A stretch of DNA of 64,000 nt from Rubidibacter lacunae KORDI 51-2 (GCF_000473895.1 NZ_ASSJ01000001.1:62001-126000), one strand, 5' to 3'; positions 30,325 through 39,825 are shown, numbered from the stretch's first letter. The notes: generated by a model from the letters alone, not told the origin. Made by a program: numbers and translations.

Positions 30325-31467
30325 ATGGAATTGACAACGACCTTAGAAGGACAACGCGTCGAGAATCGCGTGCGGGCGATCGGCATCAACCCCAACCACT
30401 GGTATGCCGTTGCCCGATCCGAAGATCTCAAGCCCGGCTGCACGCTACCTGTAACCGTTTGGCAACAGGCGATTGCGCTCTTCCGCGATACAACCGGCAC
30501 CGTTCGCGCGCTCGAAGATGCCTGCCCGCACAAGGGCATTGCCTTGCACAAAGGCGACGTGTGCGGAACGCGGCTGGTGTGTCCCTACCACGGCTGGGAG
30601 TTTGAGGGCGACACCGGTCGGTGCGCGCGCATTCCTTACTTACCCGCAACCCAGAAGCTGCCCCCTGCCTGCGCCCGCAGCTTTCCCGTACGGGAGCAAT
30701 ATGGCGCGGTCTGGTTGTTTCCTGGAGACCCGGAGCTGGCTCGCGATCGCGCGCTACCCGTCATGACCGAGTTCGGCAACGACGAGTGGCTGTGCGTGCC
30801 CTTGGCTGCAAAGTTTGCCGCCCATTTCTCGATGTGCAACGAGAACACGATGGACGTGTTCCACGGCTATTTGCATCGAGGTCTGCAAGGTTGGTTCGAT
30901 CCGCGACTGAGCAGCCTGCACGCAACTGACGATACCATCCGCGCCACCTACGACGTGTCCTATCGCGGTCGGCTGGCAACGTGGTTGGGTCTGAGCGATC
31001 GCGCCGATCGGGTGACGACCCTGCCGGTGTCAATCGAGTACCGCTACCCGCACTACGAAACCCACTTGGAGGGCGTGTCTGCGTTGTATTTGTTTCGCCT
31101 GCCAGTACATCCGACCGAAAGTCATTCGTTTGCGTACTTTTTCTTCCGGGTCCCGCTACCCCGATGGTTGTTGCGCGGGCTGCGATCGCCCCTCAGGGTG
31201 CTATTGCGGCGCTTCATATTGCGGCGTTTCCTCGCCCAAGATATCGAAATGGTGGAAAACGAACAGCGTACTTACCTCACCAATCCGCAGCGGCGCTATG
31301 TGGAAATCAACCCGGCAATCATTGCGCTGCAGCGCTTGCTCGTGCGCCAGTATTGCCAATACGAGCGCGATCGGCACGAGGATCGCGGAAAAGTGGATGC
31401 GGCGGGCACATGCCAAGACGATACCAGTCTGGATAGCAGTCCGCGGAGAGATCGGTCGACGGTTTAG
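30325..31467 (+). CDS. Rieske non-heme iron oxygenase
   Basis: 380 residues from the ATG at 30325. The Rieske [2Fe-2S] ligands are Cys67/His69 (CPH) and Cys86/His89 (CPYH). The mononuclear iron site is NENTMDVFHGYLH, with Asp177, His180 and His184 as candidates. The layout is like the cyanobacterial and plant relatives of pheophorbide a oxygenase, vanillate demethylase and similar enzymes. Two Leu/Arg-rich segments near residues 270-310 could associate with the membrane. The substrate is unknown. It is followed after 108 bases by a DNA methyltransferase gene. Confidence 0.85.
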   Translation: MELTTTLEGQRVENRVRAIGINPNHWYAVARSEDLKPGCTLPVTVWQQAIALFRDTTGTVRALEDACPHKGIALHKGDVCGTRLVCPYHGWEFEGDTGRCARIPYLPATQKLPPACARSFPVREQYGAVWLFPGDPELARDRALPVMTEFGNDEWLCVPLAAKFAAHFSMCNENTMDVFHGYLHRGLQGWFDPRLSSLHATDDTIRATYDVSYRGRLATWLGLSDRADRVTTLPVSIEYRYPHYETHLEGVSALYLFRLPVHPTESHSFAYFFFRVPLPRWLLRGLRSPLRVLLRRFILRRFLAQDIEMVENEQRTYLTNPQRRYVEINPAIIALQRLLVRQYCQYERDRHEDRGKVDAAGTCQDDTSLDSSPRRDRSTV

Positions 31468-31575
31468 GCTTTCAAAGCGGAGTTTTGGGGTAGATTTGCA
31501 ATGGGAACTTGCGGCATGCTTTGCAACGCCGAGCTGCAGTCCAAAGCAACACGCGATTGTGGTGGGAAGTGGGAC

Positions 31576-32934
31576 ATGAGTCGTCCGATCGGAATCGATC
31601 TGTTTGCCGGTGCGGGCGGTCTCAGCCTCGGCTTCGAACAAGCAGGATTTGATGTTGTAGCGGCGGTAGAACTCGATCCGGTGCACGCAGCAGTCCATCA
31701 CTACAACTTTCCCAACTGCGCGATGCTGCCCAAATCTGCTGCCAGTCTTTCGGGTGCAGAGATTCGGGGGGCGGCAGGCATCGGGTCGCGAGCGGTCGAT
31801 GTGGTGTTTGGTGGCGCGCCCTGCCAGGGGTTTTCGTTGATGGGCAGGCGCTCGCTGGATGACCCGCGCAACGCGCTGGTGAGAGAGTTCGTGCGGCTCG
31901 TGGCCGAACTTGACGCCCGTTATTTCGTCTTCGAGAACGTGAAGGGGTTAGCAACCGGACAGCAGCGGCAATTCCTCGAAGAAGTCATCGATGCTTTTAC
32001 TGCCCTCGGCTATTTAATCCGATTGCCGTGGCAGATCCTGAACGCCGTCCATTTTGGGGTGCCGCAACAGCGAGAGCGTCTGATTTTGATGGGAGCGAAG
32101 CGCGACTGTCCGCTGCCGGAGTATCCAAAGGCGATCGCGCGACCGGCTGGCAAATCCCCAGCACTCGCTGCCGGCTCGCTGCCGCCGGGTCCGTCCTGCC
32201 GCGAAGCGATCGGCGATTTGCCGGATGCAGATAAATTTGCTCGGCTAGCGGCAACCGACTCGACACCAGTATCTGCCTGGGATGCCGGAGACTTGAGCGC
32301 TTACGCGCGAGAAATGCGATGCGTCGAGGCGGCAGGGTGGCACTATGGCTATCGTCGTCACTGGAATTCGATGGTGCTGACGGCAAGCGCGCGCACGACC
32401 CACACGGCAATCTCGCGCCGCCGCTTTGCTGCCGCTGACTCCGGTCGTATCGAGCCAATTTCGCGATTTTTCAAGCTCGCCCCCGATGGGGTCAGCAATA
32501 CGCTGCGAGCTGGAACCGACTCGGCACGCGGGGCCTTTACCAGTCCGCGCCCGATCCACTACGCGCGTTCGCGGTGCGTAACGGTGCGGGAGATGGCGCG
32601 GTTGCATGGGTTTCCAGATTGGTTCCGTCCTCACGCAACGAAGTGGCACGGTGCGCGACAGATCGGCAACGCCGTGCCGCCGCCGCTGGCTCGTGCAATT
32701 GCTGGGGAGATCGGTCGGGCACTGGGCGCGACGCCGACACTGCCGCGACGTATTGTGGCATTAGGCGAGCCGCGCTTGGTCAACTTCGACATGTCCCAAG
32801 CCGCGCGGTTTTGGGGCGTTCCGATCGCGATCGCCAAGCGCACTAGCAAAAGCGGCGTCCGCAAACGCAAGCAATCCGATGTTGAAGCAGCGCGTCTGTT
32901 AGCCCGCGACAATCGATCTGGGATCGCCGACTAG
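31576..32934 (+). CDS. DNA (cytosine-5) methyltransferase, no restriction partner seen
   Basis: 452 residues from the ATG at 31576 (MSRPIGIDLFAG). Motif I is DLFAGAGGLSLGF, the catalytic Cys83 lies in GAPCQGFS, motif VI is FENVKG, motif VIII is PQQRERL and the end motif is ARQIGNAVPP. Residues about 230-350 form the target-recognition region. No restriction endonuclease or Vsr-like gene is adjacent, so it looks like an orphan. Cyanobacteria carry conserved orphan C5 enzymes for CGATCG, the core of HIP1, and this gene is a natural candidate, but specificity cannot be read by eye. Confidence 0.93.
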   Translation: MSRPIGIDLFAGAGGLSLGFEQAGFDVVAAVELDPVHAAVHHYNFPNCAMLPKSAASLSGAEIRGAAGIGSRAVDVVFGGAPCQGFSLMGRRSLDDPRNALVREFVRLVAELDARYFVFENVKGLATGQQRQFLEEVIDAFTALGYLIRLPWQILNAVHFGVPQQRERLILMGAKRDCPLPEYPKAIARPAGKSPALAAGSLPPGPSCREAIGDLPDADKFARLAATDSTPVSAWDAGDLSAYAREMRCVEAAGWHYGYRRHWNSMVLTASARTTHTAISRRRFAAADSGRIEPISRFFKLAPDGVSNTLRAGTDSARGAFTSPRPIHYARSRCVTVREMARLHGFPDWFRPHATKWHGARQIGNAVPPPLARAIAGEIGRALGATPTLPRRIVALGEPRLVNFDMSQAARFWGVPIAIAKRTSKSGVRKRKQSDVEAARLLARDNRSGIAD

Positions 32935-33143
32935 CGTTTGCTCGAGCCCTGGGCTCTCTCAAGCGAGGTTATTTTGGGGAGGTCGATTTGGTGACGTACT
33001 CACCCTGATGACATTCACCAAGCTTACATTGAGCGGGGGCGGTAGTAATGGCGTTCGCGTCTTCAGTTGGAGCCGCGAAGTGAGCGTTCTCGATTCACTC
33101 AAGAATTGGTAGGGGTGTTGTTGAAAGCCAAGTGTAAATGTGT

Positions 33144-34910
33144 TCACAGCTTGCGGAACTCTTCAGCCTCAGCTGCAAACGCTGCTTGTAAAGCCGGTGC
33201 GGATGCTTGCGGAATGAGCACTGCATCGAAATCCCGATCTTGACTGAGATATGCGGCGTAAGCAGGGTTCAGGTAAGCGCGATACTCCTCGTTACCGGCC
33301 ACAAACACTTGGGCAAAGGCGGCTTGAAAGGGTTCAGCATAGTAGTCGCGTAGGTCCTCGCTCGGCAGCGTCAATCCGATCACTGAAGTGACCGCGAAAT
33401 AACTGCCGCCATCTAAGTCGGGTATAGGAACATGGCTGTCTCCTTCTATCAACAGTAGGAAACTTTCTGGCGCGTTTGCCAACCAGGGGAAGGAGCGCGC
33501 TTGTTCGAAGACGAATGGTGTAGACAGATCGTAGCTGCCAGCCCCCACCATTACCGGTACGGTCACGTTTGCCAGTCCGTTGGGTCCAAAGATGCTGGCA
33601 TTAACTGGATTAGCAAGAAAGACTGAACCAACGCGATCGTCTTTGAGATTTGGCAACGGTTGTTCGAGTTTGAGGGCCCGACACTGTAATAACAAAGCCG
33701 TATTAAAGCGGCCGGGTCCTGTGGGGGTGCAGTCGCGCTCTAAATGTTCGAAATCGAGGGTCGCCCCGGCTGTGGCGAGAGCGGTGTAGCCGCCGAAGGA
33801 ATGCCCCATGGATCCGACGTTGGTCAAGTTCAGTCGTCCGCCAAATTCGGCTTCGTTGCGCCGTTCTAGTTCGTTGAGGGTGTAGCTGATGTCTAAGGGG
33901 CGATCGATAAACTCATTGCGGTGGAAAATTTGACGGCTTGTCCCATCGATTAGGGCAGCCGCTTGGAGTTCGTCGCTGCCTGGATGTTGGGGCATAACGA
34001 CTAAAAAACCCTGAGACGCCAACAACTCCCCTAGCTCGCTAAAGCTCTCGGGCTCGTCCGTCAGTCCGTGGGAAAACACGACCACGGGAATTTCGCCCGT
34101 CTCCTGGGATTGTGGACGGTAAACATCCACATAAAAGCTGCGATCGCGACTGGGATCTTCCAAATCCCAGCGATCGCGCACGACGGTGGCCGAACCGGGA
34201 GTGGCCGGGTTCGGCAGCTGCGCGAAATCTACTGCTGGATAACCTTCGGCCTCCTCCAGCCCAATAGCTTTGGTTACTGCTACCAACCGCTCGGTTGCCC
34301 CCACCAAATACTCTGCTTGTTTGGCACGCCACAAAGCCTTTTCCAGGTTGATTTGCATATTCACGGGTAGCTGCTCGAAAAAGCCCAGCACCGTGAGCCC
34401 TCCGGGCTCATTCGCTGCCTCGATCATGGCTGCTCGTAGTGCGGGCTTACCATTAATGCCACCCTGAATTTCAATGGTGTTTCCCAATACGGTCAGAAGG
34501 CGATCGCCTTCATCGGTGTTCAACAGTCGGGAGAGCAGCAGCGGATCGATCTCCACCGGCTCGACTAGCGTTCTCTGAAACTTGGCTTTCTCTTCCTCAG
34601 TTGGCTTTACGACCCGCAAGAAATCCCTAATATTTGCGTTCGTCGTCCCGTCAGCCGCAAAGGCAGCGAGCGATTCCACGCGTAAGGTCAGCGCAGCAAC
34701 GCTGTAGAAGAACCTAATTTCCTCGGCAGCGATCGCGGGAGCAGGCGCGATCGCTGCAGCTAGAAAACTCCCCAATGCAAGAATGCTATGCAGCCTTTGC
34801 CCCCATCGACGCTCGGTTGTCGGCACGGTCATTCTTGGGGGATTCAAGCCAGACCTAGGGCCATGACTTGTTAGATAAGCACGGACGTATTCAAATAGAG
34901 AGTGACTCAC
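33144..34910 (-). CDS. Secreted DUF1400/alpha-beta hydrolase
   Basis: 588 residues from a GTG at 34910 that has a GAGGAG-like site 11 bases upstream; an ATG at 34832 would place a normal signal peptide (LHSILALGSFLAAAIAPAPAIAA) near the start. After the signal comes a DUF1400-like region (residues about 63-190: IRFFYSVAALTLRVESLAAFA). A lipase-like domain follows, with VVFSHG, the nucleophile motif GHSFGG and a late His in GDSHVPI. The protein is probably periplasmic or exported. The substrate is unknown; relatives are annotated as dienelactone hydrolase or platelet-activating-factor acetylhydrolase-like proteins. Confidence 0.8.
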   Translation of the reverse strand: MSHSLFEYVRAYLTSHGPRSGLNPPRMTVPTTERRWGQRLHSILALGSFLAAAIAPAPAIAAEEIRFFYSVAALTLRVESLAAFAADGTTNANIRDFLRVVKPTEEEKAKFQRTLVEPVEIDPLLLSRLLNTDEGDRLLTVLGNTIEIQGGINGKPALRAAMIEAANEPGGLTVLGFFEQLPVNMQINLEKALWRAKQAEYLVGATERLVAVTKAIGLEEAEGYPAVDFAQLPNPATPGSATVVRDRWDLEDPSRDRSFYVDVYRPQSQETGEIPVVVFSHGLTDEPESFSELGELLASQGFLVVMPQHPGSDELQAAALIDGTSRQIFHRNEFIDRPLDISYTLNELERRNEAEFGGRLNLTNVGSMGHSFGGYTALATAGATLDFEHLERDCTPTGPGRFNTALLLQCRALKLEQPLPNLKDDRVGSVFLANPVNASIFGPNGLANVTVPVMVGAGSYDLSTPFVFEQARSFPWLANAPESFLLLIEGDSHVPIPDLDGGSYFAVTSVIGLTLPSEDLRDYYAEPFQAAFAQVFVAGNEEYRAYLNPAYAAYLSQDRDFDAVLIPQASAPALQAAFAAEAEEFRKL

Positions 34911-35216
34911 GGGTTTGCTTACTCCTCAGCGGTTATCCCTTTGCACCTAGGTCAGTCATACTGCAGTTATAGAGACTGACGAGAACTATTTAAGCAGCGA
35001 AAAACCAACATGACTATGGTATTCGATCGCATTCGATCGGTTGCGATTTCGGCAATCTATCCGCTCGGATCGCCTCCGGAGTCCGAACGTAAAACGATGT
35101 AAAAAGGTGAATAAGTTGTACAAAGCCGATTTAGTGAAGCCCAGCCCAGGTGCTGCAATTTGTTTGGGTTCTTTGGTCTGGCAAGGGCCGATCGGATTGA
35201 GGAAAGGCAAGCAATC
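34911..35216. other. Spacer between DUF1400 hydrolase and kinase-like pseudogene
   Basis: 306 bp upstream of both neighbours, so it should hold the hydrolase promoter. No gene is recognised; the minus-strand frames at 34986-35439 overlap the pseudogene and have no family features. The plus-strand run TTGAGGAAAGG near 35197-35207 is the likely remnant ribosome site of the pseudogene. Confidence 0.35.
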
Positions 35217-35666
35217 GTGAATATCGTGCTGTTGGGCAATCCCGGAGCCGGCAAAAATGCGCTAGTGATTCGCTCGATCGCCGACCGGCAAATCGCAGGC
35301 CGGTCGCTCGATGAAATTCTTGAGATGAAGGAACGACCTGCAAGCCACTCGCAGAGAGCATCGCTCTGCTCGAAGCCTTACTCCCCCAAAAAGCAAGCTG
35401 GATTATTGAAGTCTGCAAAAGCGATCTGGTTGCAGCCACCCTACCGCATAGCGATCGACTTTGCTTCTTAAATCTGGGTATCGAAACATGCGTTTTGCAC
35501 TGCCGCCACCGCCTCTAGGAACCCGAAAAATTCAACTCTCCAGACATAAGCGATCGCCATTCAACGACCTCGCGAACAGGGTAAAAGCCGATACATCTCG
35601 CACCGACGAACTCGCTTGAAACGTGACTGGGAGTTGTTCGAGCCTTTCCTGGCAAAACGCGAGTAA
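35217..35666 (+). pseudogene. P-loop kinase-like gene broken by frameshifts and a stop
   Basis: A GTG at 35217 opens with NIVLLGNPGAGKNALVIRSI, a Walker A loop of the shikimate/adenylate-kinase-like type, and continues to SLDEILEMKERP. Near 35335-35345 the coding sense jumps to another frame, which reads PLAESIALLEALLPQKASW and LNLGIETCVLHCRHR, then meets TAG near 35517 followed by EPEKFNSPDI in the same frame. A third frame near 35573 gives SRYISHRRTRLKRDWELF and stops at 35664-35666. The pieces add up to about 150 residues, a plausible size for a small P-loop nucleotide kinase-like protein. I consider it a recent pseudogene; a sequencing error could explain one shift but hardly all lesions. 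Confidence 0.65.
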
Positions 35667-35717
35667 GTCAGCCTCGACGACTAGGTTGGCGAGTAAGCCC
35701 AACCTCGGAATGCGCTC

Positions 35718-36344
35718 CTAAGACCGTACTTGAGCCCCATGGCTGCGCGGGTCGGCATTACCTGCAGGCGGCGCTTCGAATCCCGGCGTGTCTAACTCGC
35801 TCGTCCGGCCGCGGCGAACACTCGGCAGTGCTTCCCCCACCACCAGCGCTTGCAAATTCTCTTCCAGCAGCGATCGCGGTTGCTCCCCGATTGCCATCCC
35901 GACCGGTTCTCCCGACCGGTCCAAATACACGAAATGCGGGATGCCGTCCACTCGGTAGCGCAGTAACTCCGGCAGCCACTTGGTGTTATCGACGTTCAAC
36001 ATCGCAAAGTTCAGATCGCCCGCAAACTCCGCCTTTACATCCGCCAGTTCCGGTGCCATTGCCCGGCAGGTCGTGCACCAATCCGCATAGAACTCCAGCA
36101 ACGTCGGCTTCCCGTTCGCCGTCGCGATTTCAAGCGGCGTTGCAGCCCGCGCTTGTTTCTCGAGCGACCCAGCGGCCGAACCAGACTGCATACTGAAGAA
36201 AAAGACTGCTCCGATCGCGATCGCGCCCAAGGCTACTAGCACATTCCGCAACCGTCGGCTCAGTGCCGAACCTTCATCCAACGCGCTCGTCCCCGAACGA
36301 TTGACGGGAGTCTCCACGTTTTTTCCAGACTTTTCCGACATCAT
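35718..36344 (-). CDS. txlA: Membrane-anchored thioredoxin-like protein (TxlA/HCF164 type)
   Basis: 208 residues with a membrane anchor near 33-51 (VLVALGAIAIGAVFFF) and a thioredoxin domain whose active site is ADWCTTCRAM. GIPHFVYLD provides the cis-Pro region. The layout matches TxlA and the plant HCF164, which pass reducing power across the thylakoid or plasma membrane for cytochrome assembly. The C-terminal 30 residues are polar and unlike the core domain. The gene is divergent from the NIL-ferredoxin gene, with only 79 bases between their starts. Confidence 0.88.
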   Translation of the reverse strand: MMSEKSGKNVETPVNRSGTSALDEGSALSRRLRNVLVALGAIAIGAVFFFSMQSGSAAGSLEKQARAATPLEIATANGKPTLLEFYADWCTTCRAMAPELADVKAEFAGDLNFAMLNVDNTKWLPELLRYRVDGIPHFVYLDRSGEPVGMAIGEQPRSLLEENLQALVVGEALPSVRRGRTSELDTPGFEAPPAGNADPRSHGAQVRS

Positions 36345-36423
36345 CTTACGCTCCGCGATCGCATCGAATTGCTATCGACACTCTAGCAAGCTATCCCTCG
36401 CTCCCACCCCACGTGCAAACCCC

Positions 36424-36828
36424 ATGAAAAAGCGCGTCACCCTGACATTCCCGCGCGATCGCGTTCCAGTTCCCATTACCTACCGTTTGGCGAAAGACTT
36501 CAACGTTGCTGCCAACATCATTCGCGCCCACATCGCGCCCAACCAAGTCGGCAAACTCGTCATCGAACTCCTCGGTGACATCGACGCTATCGAAGCTGCA
36601 ATTGACTGGATGGGCTCCCAAGGCGTCAGCGTTTCCTTTGCCAGCCGCGAAATTCTTATTGATGAGGATTCCTGCGTCGATTGCGGACTGTGTACTGGCG
36701 TTTGTCCCTCCACGGCCCTTACCCTCGAACCGAACAGCTTCAAACTGCTCTTCACGCGATCGCGCTGCATCGTCTGCGAGCAGTGCATTCCCACTTGCCC
36801 CGTCCAAGCCATCACCACCAACTTATGA
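36424..36828 (+). CDS. NIL domain and 4Fe-4S ferredoxin protein
   Basis: 134 residues from the ATG at 36424. The first 75 or so form a NIL domain (VTLTFPRDRVPVPITYRLAK), also found in methionine transporter ATPases as a ligand-binding module. The rest carries two cluster motifs, CVDCGLCTGVCPS and CIVCEQCIPTCPV, for two [4Fe-4S] centres. Related cyanobacterial proteins are thought to act in sulfur or methionine-linked redox reactions, but this is not established here. The frame is open upstream into txlA, so the internal ATG was chosen. Confidence 0.88.
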   Translation: MKKRVTLTFPRDRVPVPITYRLAKDFNVAANIIRAHIAPNQVGKLVIELLGDIDAIEAAIDWMGSQGVSVSFASREILIDEDSCVDCGLCTGVCPSTALTLEPNSFKLLFTRSRCIVCEQCIPTCPVQAITTNL

Positions 36829-37052
36829 GGTGGGCTCGGGCTCTGCATGTCCCCGATCGTCTCTGATAAAGCAAGGACGTCACCCCTTACTGAGGTCGTT
36901 GGGGACGCTCGACCGCATCTGAAGTAGCGATTGCTGCCGAAATTTATGTCGTTTGCCGGCGGATGAACAAGACAATTAAGACGGTCTACAGAATTGATTC
37001 CCTTGGAACTTGCCGGCGGCAATACAGAGCCGACTGAGTTGCTCGGGCGCGC

Positions 37053-38072
37053 CTACTGGATGGATGCCGCCACCCCCGCACCTGCTACTGCCAGCCCCAG
37101 CCACAGTAAAAAGCAATTGCGTGCCAGATCCAGGGCCCGCTCAATTGTTTCCGGCGCGATCGCGCGCTCCGGCTCGCCCAACCGGGGTTTGAACGTCGCC
37201 GCACCTTGGTAATAGTTCGTCCCGCCGAGCTGCACTCCCAAGCTAGCCGCAAATGCACACTCGCTCCAGCCGGCATTGGGACTGGGATCCAAAGCGGCGT
37301 CGCGACGGCACAATTGCCAAACTGCCCGCGGTCGCCCGCCAAGCATAGCGATCGTCAGGACCGTCAGCCGGCACGGCAGCCACGTCAGCACATCCTCAAA
37401 TCGCGCGCTGAACCACCCCAGATCTCGATATGGTTCGTACCGGTAACCCACCATCGAGTCGAGGGTGCTCGCTCCCTTGTAAGCCAGCGCCAGCGCCGGG
37501 CCAGTCACGCCTGGCAGTGCCATCCCCACAATCCCGTAGAACAGGGGAGCCGTCACCCCATCCGTCGTATTCTCCGCCACGGTCTCCAGCACCGCTCTAA
37601 GTATTTCCGGTTCGTCCAGATCCGCCGTATCCCTTCCGACATATCGACTCAGCTGCGACCTCGCTGCCGGTAAATCACCTGCTGCCAGGGGCTCCAGCAC
37701 TTCGCCAGCTGCCCGCCGCAAAGTCCGCAGTGCAAAACAGCTCGCGAGCAGCACGATCTCCACAGCAATTGCCAGGCTAGGATGCAAGACTCCCGCCAAC
37801 CGCACGGCACCCCATCCCACGAGTCCGCTGCCAATGATGGTGCATACGCCCATTAAGACACCTGCCAGTCGCTGCAATGACCCCCCCGGACACGTTGCGA
37901 GAATCGCGCGCGTCCCGCCGGCAATTGTTACTCCCATCACCTGGACGGGATGCAGCCATTGTTGTGGATCGCCGAGACAGAAGTCCAATCCTGCTGCCCC
38001 AACTAATATCACTGCTGCCGCGATCGCATCGTGCAACTGCTGACCTCCTGACAGGTTCTCCTTCGCCGCCAA
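37053..38072 (-). CDS. cobD: Adenosylcobinamide-phosphate synthase (CobD/CbiB)
   Basis: Membrane enzyme that attaches the aminopropanol arm in cobalamin synthesis. The 339 residues contain LDFCLGDPQQWLHPVQVMG, the family N-terminal signature, and AVLETVAENTTDGVTAPLFY and YKGASTLDSMVGYR in the core. Several membrane segments are visible. No other cobalamin gene lies nearby, as is common in cyanobacteria where these genes are scattered. Confidence 0.95.
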   Translation of the reverse strand: MAAKENLSGGQQLHDAIAAAVILVGAAGLDFCLGDPQQWLHPVQVMGVTIAGGTRAILATCPGGSLQRLAGVLMGVCTIIGSGLVGWGAVRLAGVLHPSLAIAVEIVLLASCFALRTLRRAAGEVLEPLAAGDLPAARSQLSRYVGRDTADLDEPEILRAVLETVAENTTDGVTAPLFYGIVGMALPGVTGPALALAYKGASTLDSMVGYRYEPYRDLGWFSARFEDVLTWLPCRLTVLTIAMLGGRPRAVWQLCRRDAALDPSPNAGWSECAFAASLGVQLGGTNYYQGAATFKPRLGEPERAIAPETIERALDLARNCFLLWLGLAVAGAGVAASIQ

Positions 38073-38213
38073 GTATCCGATGTGGACGTGAAAACGAGAG
38101 CGATTTCAACTCACAATTGAACTGCGTAAGCGTATAACCGATCGGACGATTCGAAACAGGAGAGAAGACCCGTACAGTCGCTCAACTCGCTGCCGTTCCA
38201 ACATCCGACATTT

Positions 38214-38657
38214 CTAGATCACAAAATTCGTTTCTTCACCCTGTGCAGCTTGCCAGCTCCGAGCATCGTAATACAGATCTGCCAAACTCACGCCATGCAA
38301 AGCTTCGTGCAGCTTGCGATGTAATTGTCGCCACAAACTTAATGTCACCCAGTCTTCTGCATGCGAGGATGCTGGCTCGTGTCGTGGCAACGGCTCGACC
38401 GTCTCGCCAACGGCTTCGAAAATTTCACCCACAGAAATCTCGGCAGGCGATCGCGCCAGTTGATAGCCGCCGCGGGCGCCACGGATCGAGCGGACTATCC
38501 CTGCTTGACGCAACTCGATTAGCAGCTTTTCCAGATACGGAGCGGGCAAATCCTGCCGGCTGGCGATCGCCTTCACCGAAACTGGAGTGCCATCAACTTG
38601 CAAGCTTAGATCGAGCAGCGCCTTGACGCTGTAATGTCCGCGCGTAGTCAGTTTCAT
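38214..38657 (-). CDS. Rrf2 family transcriptional regulator
   Basis: 147 residues from the ATG at 38657 (MKLTTRGHYSVKALLDLS). The winged-helix domain includes DLPAPYLEKLLIELRQAGIVRSIRGARGGY, characteristic of Rrf2/IscR proteins. The three Cys residues that bind the Fe-S cluster in IscR are absent, as no Cys is present in this frame, so an IscR-like cluster sensor is unlikely. It may sense another cue or be constitutive. Neighbours give no clear target. Confidence 0.9.
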   Translation of the reverse strand: MKLTTRGHYSVKALLDLSLQVDGTPVSVKAIASRQDLPAPYLEKLLIELRQAGIVRSIRGARGGYQLARSPAEISVGEIFEAVGETVEPLPRHEPASSHAEDWVTLSLWRQLHRKLHEALHGVSLADLYYDARSWQAAQGEETNFVI

Positions 38658-39254
38658 GTACCAAAGCGGTATCGGAATCGATGCCGAGCCAATCGGGGCT
38701 TCTCTCAAACTTCTTTACTGTAAAACCCCCTAACCTAAAATGGTCGGTGCCCGGTCTGATATCGCCGTACAAGCATTTATAATGACGCGTTGGGCTGCTT
38801 CTCTTGCGCGTCAAAACCCTTGCCAAGAGGGCGATTCCAATCATTGGGTATTCTCGAGGTCAGTTCATTAAACTTTCAGAGCACTATTGCCTAAATAATT
38901 GGGAACGCGCGCATCCATCGTCCGTCTAGCAAGGCATCTCCGGGCATTCGGGCGGTAGAATCGTTTGACAATAGGCGTATCGATTGAGCGGTTGCCCGGC
39001 GATCGCCGCACCGTCGGGGAAATAGTAGTTGCACGCGATCGTGTGACAGCTTCTCAATTACGCAAACGGTGGGAATGTCGCGATTTTCTCGGACAGCTAG
39101 TAGTTAATTCGGTTGCATGTTGCGATCGCTTTTCGCCGTTGAATGTACTATAGTTTTAAGAAGTCAACCAACAGGTGAATTGCGGGCGACCGCATACCCG
39201 GAGTCGAGCGATTCTCTCTGTCACCCTCGTTCGTTACTTAGCGAGTTTCAATTG
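38658..39254. other. Divergent regulatory spacer between Rrf2 regulator and cyAbrB
   Basis: 597 bp with no supported gene. On the plus strand TATAAT at 38778-38783 could be a -10 box, though no good -35 is seen. A 7-bp inverted repeat lies at 38783-38789 and 38807-38813. The spacer should contain promoters of both flanking regulator genes, and its size leaves room for a long leader or small RNA, which I cannot show. Confidence 0.4.
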
Positions 39255-39647
39255 ATGGCTACCAAAAAGAAAAAAATCGAGCTGCTGACCGGCGAAGAGT
39301 TACTCAAGAAAGTCGACGAGCTCGGCGACCTCAGTAAAGTGGAGAAGGCTCGAGAGTGCGGTTACTACACCGTCACAAAGAATAACGTCGAGCGCGTGAA
39401 CATGATGAAGTTCTACAACGCGCTGATTGAAGCCAAGGGAGTCGAACTCGACAGTAGTGGCAACGGACACGGACGTGGAGGTCGTTCGGCCAGCTATCGC
39501 ATCAGCGTGCAGTCGAATGGCAATTTGCTTATCGGCTCGGCGTATACGAAAAAGATGAGTCTTAACCCAGGCGACGAGTTCGAGATTACACTTGGTCGCA
39601 AGCACATCCACCTCAAACAAGTTGGGGCGGGTGACGACGAGGAATAA
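39255..39647 (+). CDS. cyAbrB-type transcriptional regulator
   Basis: 130 residues from the ATG at 39255. The N-terminal half (LTGEELLKKVDELGDLSKVEKARECGYYT) and the C-terminal AbrB-like half (SYRISVQSNGNLLIGSAYTKKMSLNPGDEFEITLG) match cyanobacterial AbrB-like regulators, which control carbon/nitrogen balance and other global functions. Which of the paralogues (cyAbrB1 or cyAbrB2) it is cannot be settled here. A strong terminator follows 109 bases after the stop. Confidence 0.92.
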   Translation: MATKKKKIELLTGEELLKKVDELGDLSKVEKARECGYYTVTKNNVERVNMMKFYNALIEAKGVELDSSGNGHGRGGRSASYRISVQSNGNLLIGSAYTKKMSLNPGDEFEITLGRKHIHLKQVGAGDDEE

Positions 39648-39755
39648 ATTTTCGACTACCCCAAGGGGTCTACCCTGCCGATTTGATTTAAAGGTTTGAA
39701 GGATATTGGCAGGCAAACGATAGTGAGATCGTGTGCCGGCTTGAGATGGCTGCTT

Positions 39756-39784
39756 CGCGGCACTCCAGTCCTAGGAGTGCCGCG
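39756..39784 (+). terminator. Hairpin terminator after cyAbrB gene
   Basis: A perfect 11-bp stem, CGCGGCACTCC at 39756-39766 and GGAGTGCCGCG at 39774-39784, with a seven-base loop and TTT directly after. It separates the regulator from the convergent glycosyltransferase gene and may serve both strands. Confidence 0.7.
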
Positions 39785-39825
39785 TTTGGTGCGTGTGGGT
39801 TCGAGGTGCGGATATTCTGTTGACC

